64,000 nt of DNA from Mediterraneibacter butyricigenes (GTDB lineage: Bacteria; Bacillota; Clostridia; Lachnospirales; Lachnospiraceae): positions 2,108,001 to 2,172,000 of the forward strand of contig NZ_BHGK01000001.1 in NCBI RefSeq assembly GCF_003574295.1, read 5' to 3'. Shown in pieces: positions 15,463 to 25,000 of this stretch (its first letter is position 1; each line of letters starts with the position of its first letter). A model generated the notes under the pieces. The model had not been told where the DNA came from, did no database searches, and saw nothing but the letters and a program-made list of their open reading frames with translations. The translations under genes were made by a program, and so were the position numbers.

Positions 15463-16740
15463 ATGATACAAAAGACAAGAAAAGAGGTGCTGGTTCGTTA
15501 TATAAACCGACACACACGATATAATATCTTTAATTTTATCAAATGGATTGTGTTGGCTGTGATCACAGGACTGGTGGTAGGCGGAGCAAGCAGTATTTTT
15601 GCAAAATGTATTGTATGGGCATCTGCATACAGAACTGCTCATACAATGATATTTCTGTTCCTGCCCCTTGGAGGCGTTTTCATTGTTTTCCTTTATGAAA
15701 AATATGGAAGCCAGGACGGTGGAACCAATCAGGTGCTGGCAACGATCAAGTCACGGGATTCGATTCCGTTGATTTCTGCTCCACTGATTTTTATATCAAC
15801 ATTACTGACACATCTGGTAGGAGGATCAGCCGGTAGAGAAGGAGCCTCCATTCAATTTGGTGGAAGCATTGGAAGTTTTTTAAGCCGGCTTGCAAAATTA
15901 GACCAGGAAGATACCCATGTGATGATCATGTGCGGGATGAGTGCAGCATTTGCAGCGGTATTCGGAACACCGATGGCGGCAGCTGTATTTGCTATAGAGG
16001 TGGCAAGCGTAGGGGTCATGTATTATTCCGCATTGTGCCCCTGTATGATTGCGGCCATCATTGCGTCAAAATTTGCATTGCAATTTGGCGTAAGCCCGGA
16101 GACATTTCAAGTGGTGGAAATCCCAAAGCTGACCATTGTAAACGGTCTGAAAATGGGTGTGATCGCGGTAGGGTGCAGTCTGCTCTGTATTCTGTTCTGT
16201 CTGATGTTAAAATATACCGGACTTGTTTATGGAAAATATATGAAAAATCCTTATCTTCGGATTTTTGTGGCGGGCTGTGCGATTATTTTACTCACAGCGC
16301 TTCTTGGAACTGGGGATTATATGGGAGCCGGAAGTAATCTGATCGAACGGGCGGTGGAGGAAGGTCAGGCAAGACCTTTGGACTTTTTCTGGAAAATGAT
16401 CCTGACGGCACTGACCATGCGTGCCGGATACCGCGGTGGCGAGATTGTACCGGCGTTTAGTATCGGAGCAACCTTCGGGTGCGTTTTGGGACATGCATTG
16501 GGATTTTCTCCGGAGATCGCAGCGGCAGCAGGAATGGTGGCGTTGTTCTGTGGAGTGACGAACTGTCCGGTGACGGCAATGTTGATCTCCTTTGAACTGT
16601 TTGGCTTTGACGGGGTATCCTTTTATCTGATTGCAATTTCGATCAGTTATGCATTGTCCGGATATTACAGTCTGTATAAAGATCAGACCATCGTGTATTC
16701 CAAATATAAAGCCCGTTATGTCAATCATAAGACCAGTTGA
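15463..16740 (+). CDS. ClC-family chloride/fluoride channel or antiporter
   Basis: A 425-residue polytopic membrane protein of the ClC family. The gating-glutamate motif GSAGREGASIQ is present, with E126 in the gating position. The later GAGSNLIE and AGYRGGEIVPAFSIGA motifs match the second half of the fold. The segment aligned with the canonical GSGIP selectivity loop reads DGGTNQ. Such departures occur in non-classical ClCs, including fluoride exporters, so the anion is uncertain. GGGAGGAATC lies upstream of ATG 15463. Confidence 0.88.
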   Translation: MIQKTRKEVLVRYINRHTRYNIFNFIKWIVLAVITGLVVGGASSIFAKCIVWASAYRTAHTMIFLFLPLGGVFIVFLYEKYGSQDGGTNQVLATIKSRDSIPLISAPLIFISTLLTHLVGGSAGREGASIQFGGSIGSFLSRLAKLDQEDTHVMIMCGMSAAFAAVFGTPMAAAVFAIEVASVGVMYYSALCPCMIAAIIASKFALQFGVSPETFQVVEIPKLTIVNGLKMGVIAVGCSLLCILFCLMLKYTGLVYGKYMKNPYLRIFVAGCAIILLTALLGTGDYMGAGSNLIERAVEEGQARPLDFFWKMILTALTMRAGYRGGEIVPAFSIGATFGCVLGHALGFSPEIAAAAGMVALFCGVTNCPVTAMLISFELFGFDGVSFYLIAISISYALSGYYSLYKDQTIVYSKYKARYVNHKTS

Positions 16741-16800
16741 AGGAATAAAGTCAGAGACAAGAAATGATTGTAAACAATATAGAGAAGGGATTGGAGAATG

Positions 16801-16835
16801 GCCCTGACGCAGAAAATGCGTTAGGGCGTTTTTGT
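16801..16835 (+). terminator. Rho-independent terminator after the ClC gene
   Basis: GCCCTGACGCA pairs with TGCGTTAGGGC around GAAAA, followed by GTTTTTG. Confidence 0.9.
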
Positions 16836-17052
16836 TGTATGCATGGCGATGAACAAAAGACCGGACAGGTTCAACGAAACACTTTATGACCAAGAGTAAT
16901 AGCTGGAAGGATGAGATCACAACAAAAAGCATAACTTATAGGTTATAATTATATCTATAAATATATATTGGAAATTATAAAAGAACAGACATATAATAAA
17001 GCCAGAAAGAAAAAAACAACAAAAACAAAACAGAGAAAAAGGAGATGACATT

Positions 17053-17187
17053 ATGAGCAGAACATTAACAGCAGAATTTACAACAGGAACCATGAAACAG
17101 GAAAGAGGATCTGAATGGAAAACAATTTTAGCAGACTGGTATAAGAAACGTTTGGATCTGCTTTATATGGAAGTTTCCAGATTTTAG
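17053..17187 (+). CDS. Small 44-residue protein, unknown
   Basis: ATG 17053 is preceded by AAGGAGATGACATT, an excellent ribosome binding site, and opens a 44-codon frame ending at TAG 17185-17187. The peptide begins MSRTLTAEFTTGTMKQERGS and ends in an amphipathic helix with two Trp. It stands alone in a 600-bp gap between a terminator (16835) and the azlC promoter (17242), with an AT-rich upstream region holding TATAAT at 16944-16949. No family recognised. Confidence 0.6.
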   Translation: MSRTLTAEFTTGTMKQERGSEWKTILADWYKKRLDLLYMEVSRF

Positions 17188-17241
17188 GATATTACAGAAA
17201 AACCGAGTGTTTTTATCATGGAAAGTGCATAAGTTTTTGTC

Positions 17242-17270
17242 TTGAAATCGCAGAATGGTTTCCCTATAAT
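17242..17270 (+). promoter_or_regulatory. Promoter of azlCD
   Basis: TTGAAA (17242-17247), a 17-bp spacer and TATAAT (17265-17270), 73 bases before the azlC start. Confidence 0.75.
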
Positions 17271-17342
17271 ATAGAAGATAGCTTGAAATTATATGTGAAG
17301 GGGAATTGCTTCAGATAAAATAGAGACAAAAGAGGGATGTAC

Positions 17343-18107
17343 ATGAGAGAAACAAAGAGAACATGGTTTGCCAAGGGTATGAAGGATGGAATTCCCATAG
17401 CCCTTGGCTATTTTGCGGTCGCATTTACACTTGGAATTGCGGCGAAGAATGCAGGATTTACGCCGTTTCAGTCGTTTTTGATCAGTTTTACCAACAATGC
17501 ATCAGCAGGAGAGTTTGCGGGAATTACGCTGGTGGCAGCGGGAGCCGGTTATCTGGAAGTGGCGATCATGGAGTTGATTACCAATGCCAGATATCTGTTG
17601 ATGTCCTGTGCACTGAGTCAGAAACTTTCGCCGGAGACTTCCATGATTCACCGACTGCTGATCAGCTATGATGTGACGGATGAATTGTTTGGAATCTGTA
17701 TTTCGGTTCCGGGGAAATTAAGCCCTTACTATGCATTTGGAGCCTATATGATGGCGTTGCCGGGCTGGTCTTTGGGCAGTGCGATGGGAACGCTGATGGG
17801 AAGCGTTCTTCCGGCAAATGTGGTGAGTGCGTTAAGCGTGGGACTTTACGGAATGTTTTTGGCAGTGATTATTCCACCGGCACGAAAGAGTAAGATTTTA
17901 GCCGGGGTCGTACTGATTTCTATGATTGCCAGTTTTGGATTTACAAAATTACCCTGGATCAGAAGTCTGTCTGCGGGAACAAGAACTATCCTGCTGACGC
18001 TTCTGATTGCAGGAGGAGCAGCGGTACTGTTTCCGGTGGAGGACGAAGAGACACCGAAGGAACAGGAGTCAGACGGAGAGCGGAAAGGAGCCGGAAATGA
18101 ATCATAA
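17343..18107 (+). CDS. azlC: AzlC family branched-chain amino acid permease, large subunit
   Basis: A 254-residue membrane protein of the AzlC family (KDGIPIALGYFAVAFTLGI at the N-terminus, then FTNNASAGEFAGI and a conserved LITNARYLLMS). With AzlD it forms an exporter of branched-chain amino acids such as leucine analogues. ATG 17343 is chosen over ATG 17337 because AGAGGGA gives proper spacing only for the former. The gene overlaps the azlD start by 11 bases. Confidence 0.9.
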   Translation: MRETKRTWFAKGMKDGIPIALGYFAVAFTLGIAAKNAGFTPFQSFLISFTNNASAGEFAGITLVAAGAGYLEVAIMELITNARYLLMSCALSQKLSPETSMIHRLLISYDVTDELFGICISVPGKLSPYYAFGAYMMALPGWSLGSAMGTLMGSVLPANVVSALSVGLYGMFLAVIIPPARKSKILAGVVLISMIASFGFTKLPWIRSLSAGTRTILLTLLIAGGAAVLFPVEDEETPKEQESDGERKGAGNES

Positions 18108-18402
18108 TATTTATATCTATATTTTAGTGATGGCAGCGGTCAGTTATCTGATCCGTATGCTTCCGCTTACCCTGATTCGAAAAGAGATTAAGAACAAGAC
18201 GATCCGTTCCTTTTTATATTATGTGCCGTATGTGACCCTGGCGGTCATGACGTTTCCGTCTATTTTGTCGGCGACCAGCAGTATCTGGTCTGCATGGGCA
18301 GCTTTGATCGTGGCAATCGTGATGGCGTGGTACGGACGGAGTCTGTTGCAGGTGGCAGTAGGCGCCTGTGCGATCGTGTTTATTCTGGAAATGTTTTTAT
18401 AA
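18097..18402 (+). CDS. azlD: AzlD family branched-chain amino acid exporter, small subunit
   Basis: A 101-residue protein with four hydrophobic segments and the AzlD signature RMLPLTLIRKEIKNKTIRSFLYYVP. ATG 18097 follows AAAGGAG inside the azlC coding end, so the two are translationally coupled. The remaining C-terminal helices carry AWYGRSLLQ, typical of the family. Confidence 0.9.
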   Translation: MNHNIYIYILVMAAVSYLIRMLPLTLIRKEIKNKTIRSFLYYVPYVTLAVMTFPSILSATSSIWSAWAALIVAIVMAWYGRSLLQVAVGACAIVFILEMFL

Positions 18403-18444
18403 AGATAACCTTGGGCAAATTTTTTTAGTTTATGTGAAACATAT

Positions 18445-18463
18445 CTTCCGCAAAAGGTTGCAT
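18445..18463. repeat. Short copy of the dispersed element terminus
   Basis: CTTCCGCAAAAGG followed by TTGCAT matches the inverted termini of the element at 53546-53686 and the partial copy at 100-131. It lies between the converging azlD and ribokinase genes, inside a weak TTTAGTT/AACTAAA inverted repeat. Confidence 0.4.
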
Positions 18464-18483
18464 TATTATAAAAAACTAAAATC

Positions 18484-19374
18484 TCAGAATCGCTCGACGG
18501 CATCCGCAGTCGGGATGGCCTGTGCTGCTCCGGCACTTCCTACGGCGATGGCAGCAGCTTTGGATGCTCGTTCCAATGCGGCAGCGACTTCCATTCCGGA
18601 AGTAATGGAAGCGATAAAATAACCGAGGAAAGTATCTCCGGCGCCGGTAGTATCTACAACCGGAACAGAGAAGCTGCTCTGAGCAAGACGTTTGGTCTGG
18701 TCACAGTAAACGGAGCCTTTTTTTCCAAGAGTCAGTACGATCTTCATTGACGGGAATTTTTCCATCAGCCCGTCTAAAAGCTGATCCGGATCGGTATCTT
18801 CTGCCACATCCAAGATCTGAGAAGCTTCGATCTCGTTGAGGATCAGATAGGATACTTTTGAAAGATCCAGGCCGGTGATAATTTCGTTCATAGGAGACGG
18901 ATTCAGGACAACCTGAAGTCCGCGTTCAGCCGCTTTTTCTACGATATAGGCAAGTTCATTGATTTCATTTTGCAGAATCAGGAAATCTCCGGCTTCAAAA
19001 TGAGTCAGAACTTTGTCTACATAGTCTTTGGTGATCGCCTGATTGGCACCGCCGTATAAAATAATACAATTGTCTCCGTCTTTGTCGCGCTGGATAATGG
19101 TATGTCCGCTTCTGACGGAAGGATCTACTTTAATCAGTTCGGTGTGAACGCCGGCGTCTTTAAGAATCTGAACCAGATCGTTGCCGTCAGTTCCGATGCA
19201 TCCGGCATGGTAGGTGTCAGCACCGGCTTTGGAGACTGCGATCGCCTGATTCAGGCCTTTCCCTCCACAGTACGTATTTAAAGCCAGGGAAGAAATGGTT
19301 TCGCCCTGTTTTACGGTGTGATCTACGTCATAGGTATTGTCGATGTTTAAAGATCCGAAAACTAAAAGTTTCAT
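18484..19374 (-). CDS. rbsK: Ribokinase (PfkB family)
   Basis: A 296-residue PfkB kinase closest to ribokinase: KLLVFGSLNIDNTYDV, the substrate-binding NTYCGGKGLNQAIA near residue 36, and the catalytic VVDTTGAGDTFLGYF. It should phosphorylate ribose or a similar sugar at O5. The GTG two codons upstream (19380) is also possible, but the ATG at 19374 has better spacing from AAGGGA and matches the family start. It is a single gene with no rbs transport genes nearby. Confidence 0.9.
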   Translation of the reverse strand: MKLLVFGSLNIDNTYDVDHTVKQGETISSLALNTYCGGKGLNQAIAVSKAGADTYHAGCIGTDGNDLVQILKDAGVHTELIKVDPSVRSGHTIIQRDKDGDNCIILYGGANQAITKDYVDKVLTHFEAGDFLILQNEINELAYIVEKAAERGLQVVLNPSPMNEIITGLDLSKVSYLILNEIEASQILDVAEDTDPDQLLDGLMEKFPSMKIVLTLGKKGSVYCDQTKRLAQSSFSVPVVDTTGAGDTFLGYFIASITSGMEVAAALERASKAAAIAVGSAGAAQAIPTADAVERF

Positions 19375-19488
19375 TGGCACAATGTCCCTTCTGCTGATAA
19401 TTTAATACTTCTATTATAACCTTAGCAATGTGAGAAAGCAATGGGACAGATAACCAAAAGAAAGTTCATAAAACGAGGAGCGTGTCCC

Positions 19489-19502
19489 GTCGAAAATTCG
19501 AC
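19489..19502. promoter_or_regulatory. Palindrome upstream of the two-HTH regulator gene
   Basis: GTCGAA-AA-TTCGAC lies just upstream of the promoter region of the regulator gene, whose -10 is a TATAAT with extended TG in ATGCTATAAT (about 19532-19537). A position like this suits autoregulation. Confidence 0.4.
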
Positions 19503-19561
19503 ATGGTCTTTCAGAAAACCGGATGCTATAATGAGACATATACAAAAGCGAGGTTTTACAG

Positions 19562-20800
19562 ATGAAAGAAAATTTAACGCCGGGAAAACAAATCGAGAGA
19601 CTGTGTAGGGAACAGGGGATCAGCCAGAAAATGCTGGCAGAAAGAATCGGAGTTTCTCCGTCGCAGATCAGCAGGATCATAAGAGAAGAAACGAAGAGTG
19701 TCAGCAGCGAAATGTTAATGGGACTGGCAGAAGTATTTCAGGTGTCAACCGATGAGATCCTTGGGATGAAACCAAATCAGAAAGATCGGAAAGAAAAGGA
19801 AACCTATCTTCCTATGATGTTGATGAATACGGCGTTTGAACCGGGAAAATGCAGAGAATTTATGGATTCGACAGAAGATCCGGATATTCGGAATATGGTG
19901 TATGCGGAGTATGCATATTTCAGCGGCCAGCACGAAAAGGCTGTAAAACTGGCGGGGAAATATCTGACGAATCCCAACCCATTGATGGCATTGTCGGCCT
20001 GTCTGATTTATTCTTTCGCAAATCTGACGTTGAATCATATTTCACAGGCAAGACAGGGATTAGACATGATTGCAGGAAGCCTGAAGTCTTATGAAAAGAA
20101 TCGGAGTGGAGATCGAAAACAGGAGGCTCTGCTGGTGTTTATGTCGGCGGCGTCCCGAGTCCTGTTACATTTGCCGGCAGAAGAGATGCCACAGCTATCA
20201 GACTATATCGGGGAACTTCCGGAAGGGATGAGACTCTGGGGCTGTTATGTCATGGCGCATGAGGCTTATCTGAATCAGCAATACGAGAAATCTCTGGGAA
20301 TCGTACAGGCTTGTCTGGCGCTTACCGGGAAAATTTATCCGATCGCAGAGATTTATTTAAGACTGGTGGCGGCCATGGATGCGATGAGTCTTCGGGATCA
20401 GGAACTGGCACGAACCTATTTTATGGAAGCATGGGAGCTGGCGCGTCCGGATGACCTGATCGAAGGAATCGGGGAACATCACGGACTGTTGCAGGGACTG
20501 ATTGAAACGTGTATGAAAGAAGCGTATCCGGAAGATTACCGGCGGATCATCGAGATTACCTATCGGTTTAGCTATGGATGGCGGAGGATCCACAATCCGG
20601 ACACCAATGAAGAAGTGGCAGATAATCTGACGACCACAGAATTTACCATTGCCATGCTGGCAAGCAGAGGATGGACTAACGGGGAGATCGCGGAATATAT
20701 GAAGATGACGGAGCGGACAGTGAAACAGCACCTGACCGCGACGTTTAATAAGCTGAATATCAACAATCGAAAACAACTGGTAGATTATATGCTGCGGTAA
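19562..20800 (+). CDS. Transcription factor with N-terminal XRE and C-terminal LuxR-type HTH domains
   Basis: A 412-residue protein with two DNA-binding domains. Residues about 6-65 are an XRE/Cro HTH (QGISQKMLAERIGVSPSQIS). Residues about 350-412 are a LuxR/GerE-type HTH (TTEFTIAMLASRGWTNGEIA, then MKMTERTVKQHLTATFNKLNI). The middle 280 residues are helical and TPR-like (pairs such as YAEYAYFSGQHEKAVKLA), probably a sensor or dimerisation platform. RBS is weak (GCGAGG). Adjacent genes give no clue to its regulon. Confidence 0.85.
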   Translation: MKENLTPGKQIERLCREQGISQKMLAERIGVSPSQISRIIREETKSVSSEMLMGLAEVFQVSTDEILGMKPNQKDRKEKETYLPMMLMNTAFEPGKCREFMDSTEDPDIRNMVYAEYAYFSGQHEKAVKLAGKYLTNPNPLMALSACLIYSFANLTLNHISQARQGLDMIAGSLKSYEKNRSGDRKQEALLVFMSAASRVLLHLPAEEMPQLSDYIGELPEGMRLWGCYVMAHEAYLNQQYEKSLGIVQACLALTGKIYPIAEIYLRLVAAMDAMSLRDQELARTYFMEAWELARPDDLIEGIGEHHGLLQGLIETCMKEAYPEDYRRIIEITYRFSYGWRRIHNPDTNEEVADNLTTTEFTIAMLASRGWTNGEIAEYMKMTERTVKQHLTATFNKLNINNRKQLVDYMLR

Positions 20801-20847
20801 AATATACTTTTCTGTAAACGAGAGAAGATAAGACTGACCCTATGAAG

Positions 20848-20884
20848 AAAACAAGAGGGTGACGAATCACCCTCTTGTTTTTAT
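20848..20884. terminator. Bidirectional terminator between converging genes
   Basis: AACAAGAGGGTGA pairs perfectly with TCACCCTCTTGTT around CGAA, flanked by A and T tracts on both sides. Confidence 0.9.
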
Positions 20885-20956
20885 TTATCCCGAAAAAGAT
20901 TTGCCGAAGGGAATACGCACTATGGCTGATTGATCCGACGAACAATTCTGATTTTT

Positions 20957-21313
20957 TCAGGCTTGTTTGCTTCCAAGCGCCAGTGCTACAACAGCAAGAA
21001 CTGCGTTGATCAGACACCATCCGGACCAGATTGTCAGATCGGAGTAACTTCCGTAGTTGGAAAACCCAAGCAGTGCGGCCAGTCCGAATAGAACCAGAAG
21101 TGCGATGTTACTGCCCCGTTTTTCTGATCCTCTGGTTGCGATGGAGACGATCCCACCGGCCAGCATAAGCACGGCGACCAGAATGCCGGCAGAGCTGGAA
21201 ACTTCGCCACTGTCTTCCAGTGTATTTGCCACACCGACGGCGCAGGATTGCATAGCCACCAGTGCAAAAAATATAATCGATAAGATACCAGATACTAATT
21301 TCCAGATTTTCAT
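20957..21313 (-). CDS. Small four-span membrane protein, unknown
   Basis: A 118-residue protein with four membrane helices (about 5-28, 42-61, 68-85, 95-115). The first could act as a signal anchor. Related small proteins with a GILVAVLMLAGGI core are common in Lachnospiraceae and have no known function. RBS AGGAGG lies ten bases before ATG 21313. Upstream on the same strand lies the truncated 3' end of another gene, so this may once have been the second gene of an operon. Confidence 0.65.
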   Translation of the reverse strand: MKIWKLVSGILSIIFFALVAMQSCAVGVANTLEDSGEVSSSAGILVAVLMLAGGIVSIATRGSEKRGSNIALLVLFGLAALLGFSNYGSYSDLTIWSGWCLINAVLAVVALALGSKQA

Positions 21314-21349
21314 AATGTAAAAGCCTCCTGTGATGTCCTTGTTTTTTAC

Positions 21350-21492
21350 TCTGCGGTGAATGTGATCGGATCGGAATCTGCAATGGTGCTGTAAGAATCC
21401 GCGTTGTAAATATGGAACTTCAGCTCCACCTGATCGATGGATTCGATGTCATTTTCTTCCAGATCCTTGGAGAAAATCGTAATGTCATCGTG
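21350..21492 (-). pseudogene. 3' fragment of a secreted/hypothetical protein gene
   Basis: On the minus strand about 47 codons read in frame to a TAA at 21350-21352, with protein-like sequence (DDITIFSKDLEENDIESID, LKFHIYNADSYSTI, DPITFTAE). The upstream part is missing: the homologous frame stops near 21490, where a plus-strand kinase fragment begins. It resembles the C-terminus of secreted zinc-ribbon or lipoprotein hypotheticals in this group. Confidence 0.55.
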
Positions 21493-21734
21493 AAATCGTG
21501 AAGCGGTTGCATGACCTGCCGCAACCGGTCATCCATCGGGATATCAAACCGGCAAATCTGCTGATGATGCTGTCCGTAGTGTTCGGATGTTTCAATTATC
21601 GGTACATTCAGGCGATCTTTCCATTTTGTAAAAGCGAAAACCGGCTGACTCGCTACACCGGAATCACACTTCTGATTCTTACAATGTTTGCACTTCTGAC
21701 GCTTATTATGAACATTCTGCGAGATATTTTTTAG
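21492..21734 (+). pseudogene. Ser/Thr protein kinase catalytic-loop fragment fused to a membrane segment
   Basis: The plus strand reads EIVKRLHDLPQPVIHRDIKP then ANLLM. This is the catalytic loop of Hanks-type Ser/Thr kinases (HRDIKPxN, catalytic Asp included). Directly after ANLLM the kinase homology stops and a hydrophobic segment with no kinase features follows (ITLLILTMFALLTLIMNIL) to TAG 21732-21734. N-lobe, activation loop and C-lobe are absent. This is a scar left by deletions, not a working gene. Confidence 0.65.
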
Positions 21735-21769
21735 CAGATAATAAAAGTATAACATTTTTTGAATTTTTT

Positions 21770-21797
21770 GTTGCCACCATTTAGGTGGCATTTTTTG
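21770..21797 (+). terminator. Rho-independent terminator after the kinase scar
   Basis: TGCCACC pairs with GGTGGCA around ATTTA, followed by TTTTTT. Confidence 0.9.
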
Positions 21798-21821
21798 TCC
21801 ATTTTTGTAAAGTTTCGTACG

Positions 21822-21850
21822 ATGTGGAAAAAACAGGGGATTGCTATAAT
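21822..21850 (+). promoter_or_regulatory. Promoter of the large surface protein gene
   Basis: TATAAT at 21845-21850 with extended -10 TTGC ahead of it; the -35 (TGTGGA, 21822-21827) is poor. The transcript would have a leader of about 160 bases. Confidence 0.6.
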
Positions 21851-22015
21851 AAACTATAAGAAAAAGCAGTGGAGCACAGGAAGTGCGGTGAATGGAAATT
21901 CAGAATATTTTGAGAAAAATGTGGAATTACGCTGGAAGAATGTTAGAAAGAAATTGCAGATTTGCAAATCTGCAATCTGCAGACAAATCGGTACGAAGGG
22001 AATGGGAGAAAGCGG

Positions 22016-25000
22016 ATGGAAAAAGACAGAAAGAACCGAAAGCACACAGGAGGAAAATCCTCATACAGAACACACACAAAGGCAGCAGCATTTCTGTCTT
22101 TTGTTATGGCAATGATTCTGGGGATTTCTTCTTTTGCCACATTTACCACACAGGCGATGGAAGAAACGGGAACACAGGAAGTTCAGTCACAAAGTCAGGA
22201 TGGCGCAGATGGAGAAGCTCAGGCACAGAGTTCTGGGGACAGTGTTGACCGGATTTCTTTCGGAACAGCGTTTGGAGACGGAAACGACGCGGCTATTTTA
22301 TCTCCGGGGGAACCGACTGGATATGATAAAAACGATACGGATAACCCCTTTGGAACCGCAGTCGGAGATCCGTTTACAATCTTCCGGCAATCGGAGTTGT
22401 TTACGTATGCGGGAAGTCAGGTGGAGGCCACTTCGGTGGTGGACGTGAATGCCTGGAGTAAGGCTGTAATTTATGATACCAGAAAAGGAACCGATGCGAG
22501 TGAAGTGCTGGCAGGGGGAAACTGGACGGCAAAAGAGGATTTGAAATACGGAGATCTTTTAGGATCCGGAAATCTGTTTCTGGCACAGGCAAATGGAGTC
22601 CAGACAGTTTCGTTTGATCCCACCGGAAGTGGAAGAGCGGATCATATTGCATGGATCGGACTGTGCAAAAAAGATGGAGCAAACAGAGTCTATGTCTGGG
22701 CGTATAATGCCAGAAATCATCGGATGAGCAATCCGGTGGAGCTGGGAACCATGAACTGGGTGATGGAAGATACCCAGGCCTATCAGTTGCAGAATTATCT
22801 CTCGATTACGGCCGGGGATTTTGATAAGACCGGAAAGGACAGGATTGTGGTATATGCGGCAATGGATGGGGAAACGATGGCTCTGGTGGAATTGTCGGCA
22901 GTGTCTGCGGAAAGCAGTGTAACGCTGTCTGAGGTGAAGCGGGGAACAGCCCTTTTGAATGCAGCATATATGCAGGATGGGGATGCGTATGCGACGTTGA
23001 GGAGCAAATCTTCCTCTGATGGAAAATACCGTCTGGGCTGTGACCTGGATGCCGGAGATGTCAATGGAGACGGGATTGACGATCTGGCGGTGATTTCATA
23101 TACCGAACGTTTCAATACAAATCCGGATCCTCATCCTGAGGTACTGGCAGCAGGTGAGACGATCGTAGAACCGAATCTCACCGTTGCATACGGAAAAAAC
23201 GCACAGGAGCAGATTTTGGCTCCGGAAAAGAAAAAGAGCATCGCAGTTGCATCCGAAAGAAAGGAAGCGGCAGTCCGGGGAAATGAGGTGTTAGTTCCTC
23301 TGTCTCCGACTATCAGCATTGGAAATGTGAGTGGAAACAGTTATCAGGAAATTGTGGTATCCGGGATTGGTGGAAAAATATTGATCGATTATAATGAAAC
23401 CGTGATGGATTGTGTGGCACTATCCGGAAACAATGATCTGCTCCTTATGACAATTTGTGATTCCGGGGATGCGGATGCGAAACTTGTGCGGGGAATGGTA
23501 GCCTCTGACGCTCTGGCAGACGGTCTGACGGATGGATTAAGCGCGCACATGACCTATCCGTCTATGGGGACGACGGCAGTGGCTATCAATGGCAAGGGTA
23601 ACATCGAGTATGCATTTGCAGGGGGCAGAATATATGATCTGTCCGACGGGACTGCAAAAAAGATGTCAAAAGCGTCTTCGAAATATTTTGAGGACAGTAT
23701 AGACGGAAATCGGTTTGAGTATCGAAAGAACTATAAGATTGCCTGTGCATATATCAGTCAGGCCTGTGCGGCTCCGGTTGACGGAAATAACAGCGGGTAT
23801 GAACAGTTGATTTTTACGGCCGGGACCTGTTGGAAGGCAACGGATGCCGGGGCAGAGTACATCACGGATTATACATTGGGAATGATCGGAGTTTCGGGAA
23901 GGAACGAAAGCACCCAAATGGCAACCGAGTATTACACGACTCCTTACAGTGGATTTACGAAGGATGTGAATCGACTGGCGACCTCCACCGGCAATTCACT
24001 GGACAAAGGAACGGCATGTCTGATCTGTCCGGTAGATATAGATGATGACGGAGTTCTGGCAAAGTACGAAGGAAAAGATTTTATTTATGCGGATCCGCAG
24101 GTGGAAGCAGTCCTGCAGGCAGCACCTTATTTTAAAGAACTTGGGAAAAACAGTGGACAGACTTCTTTAAAATATACCCTGTCTTATGAGTATGAAAAGC
24201 AAAATGATCTGATCGAGAGCTATTCTTTAGGATTTGCAGGAAGTGTTGGGTATACAACGGAAGCCATGAAAGTGATAGAAGGCAGTCTGCGCCTTGGATA
24301 TTCGGGGATGACGGATCATTTCCAGGCCAATCATTATTCTACAGAATATACCACAGAGTTTGCTGCAACCGGTTATGATTCCGTGGTGCTGTATCGGACA
24401 CCTGTGACGTTTTATCTGTATTCCATCTGGAATCCGGAAAAGAAAGAATGGGTAGAGTCAGGACTTGGAACGGCATATGCCGGCAAACCGGAATATGTGC
24501 AGATGTCGGTATCGGATTATAATCAGTTCGTAGACAAATATAATGCGACTCTGGATGATCGATATGCTCAGAGCGAACTGACTAAAAAGCCCAATTATCT
24601 GGACAAGCTGTCGTCTGATCTGTATGTGGGCAATTCGGGAGATCCATACAGCTATTATCATAAAGGAAAGGGTCAGTCCTCGCCGACGGATCTGGCTATG
24701 CTAAATGGAACGGTTTTTGAACTGGGATACAACAGTGGACATAATGCCAGCGAATTTGTAGTGGGAGAAGCTGTGACCAGCGGATTGGAACAACAGCATG
24801 GTCTGTTGTTTGATCTGACGATAACCGGAGGCGCACCATGGATCAAAGCCGGTGGTTACGTTACCTTTGAAAATATGTGGGGAACTACGGTCTCCAAAAC
24901 GAAAGCAGAATCCACCGGTTATCAGGGACAGGTGGAAAATCTGGATCTGAATGAGCTGGTAGAGAACGGATATACAGAGGAAATGGTCAAATCCTATTAT

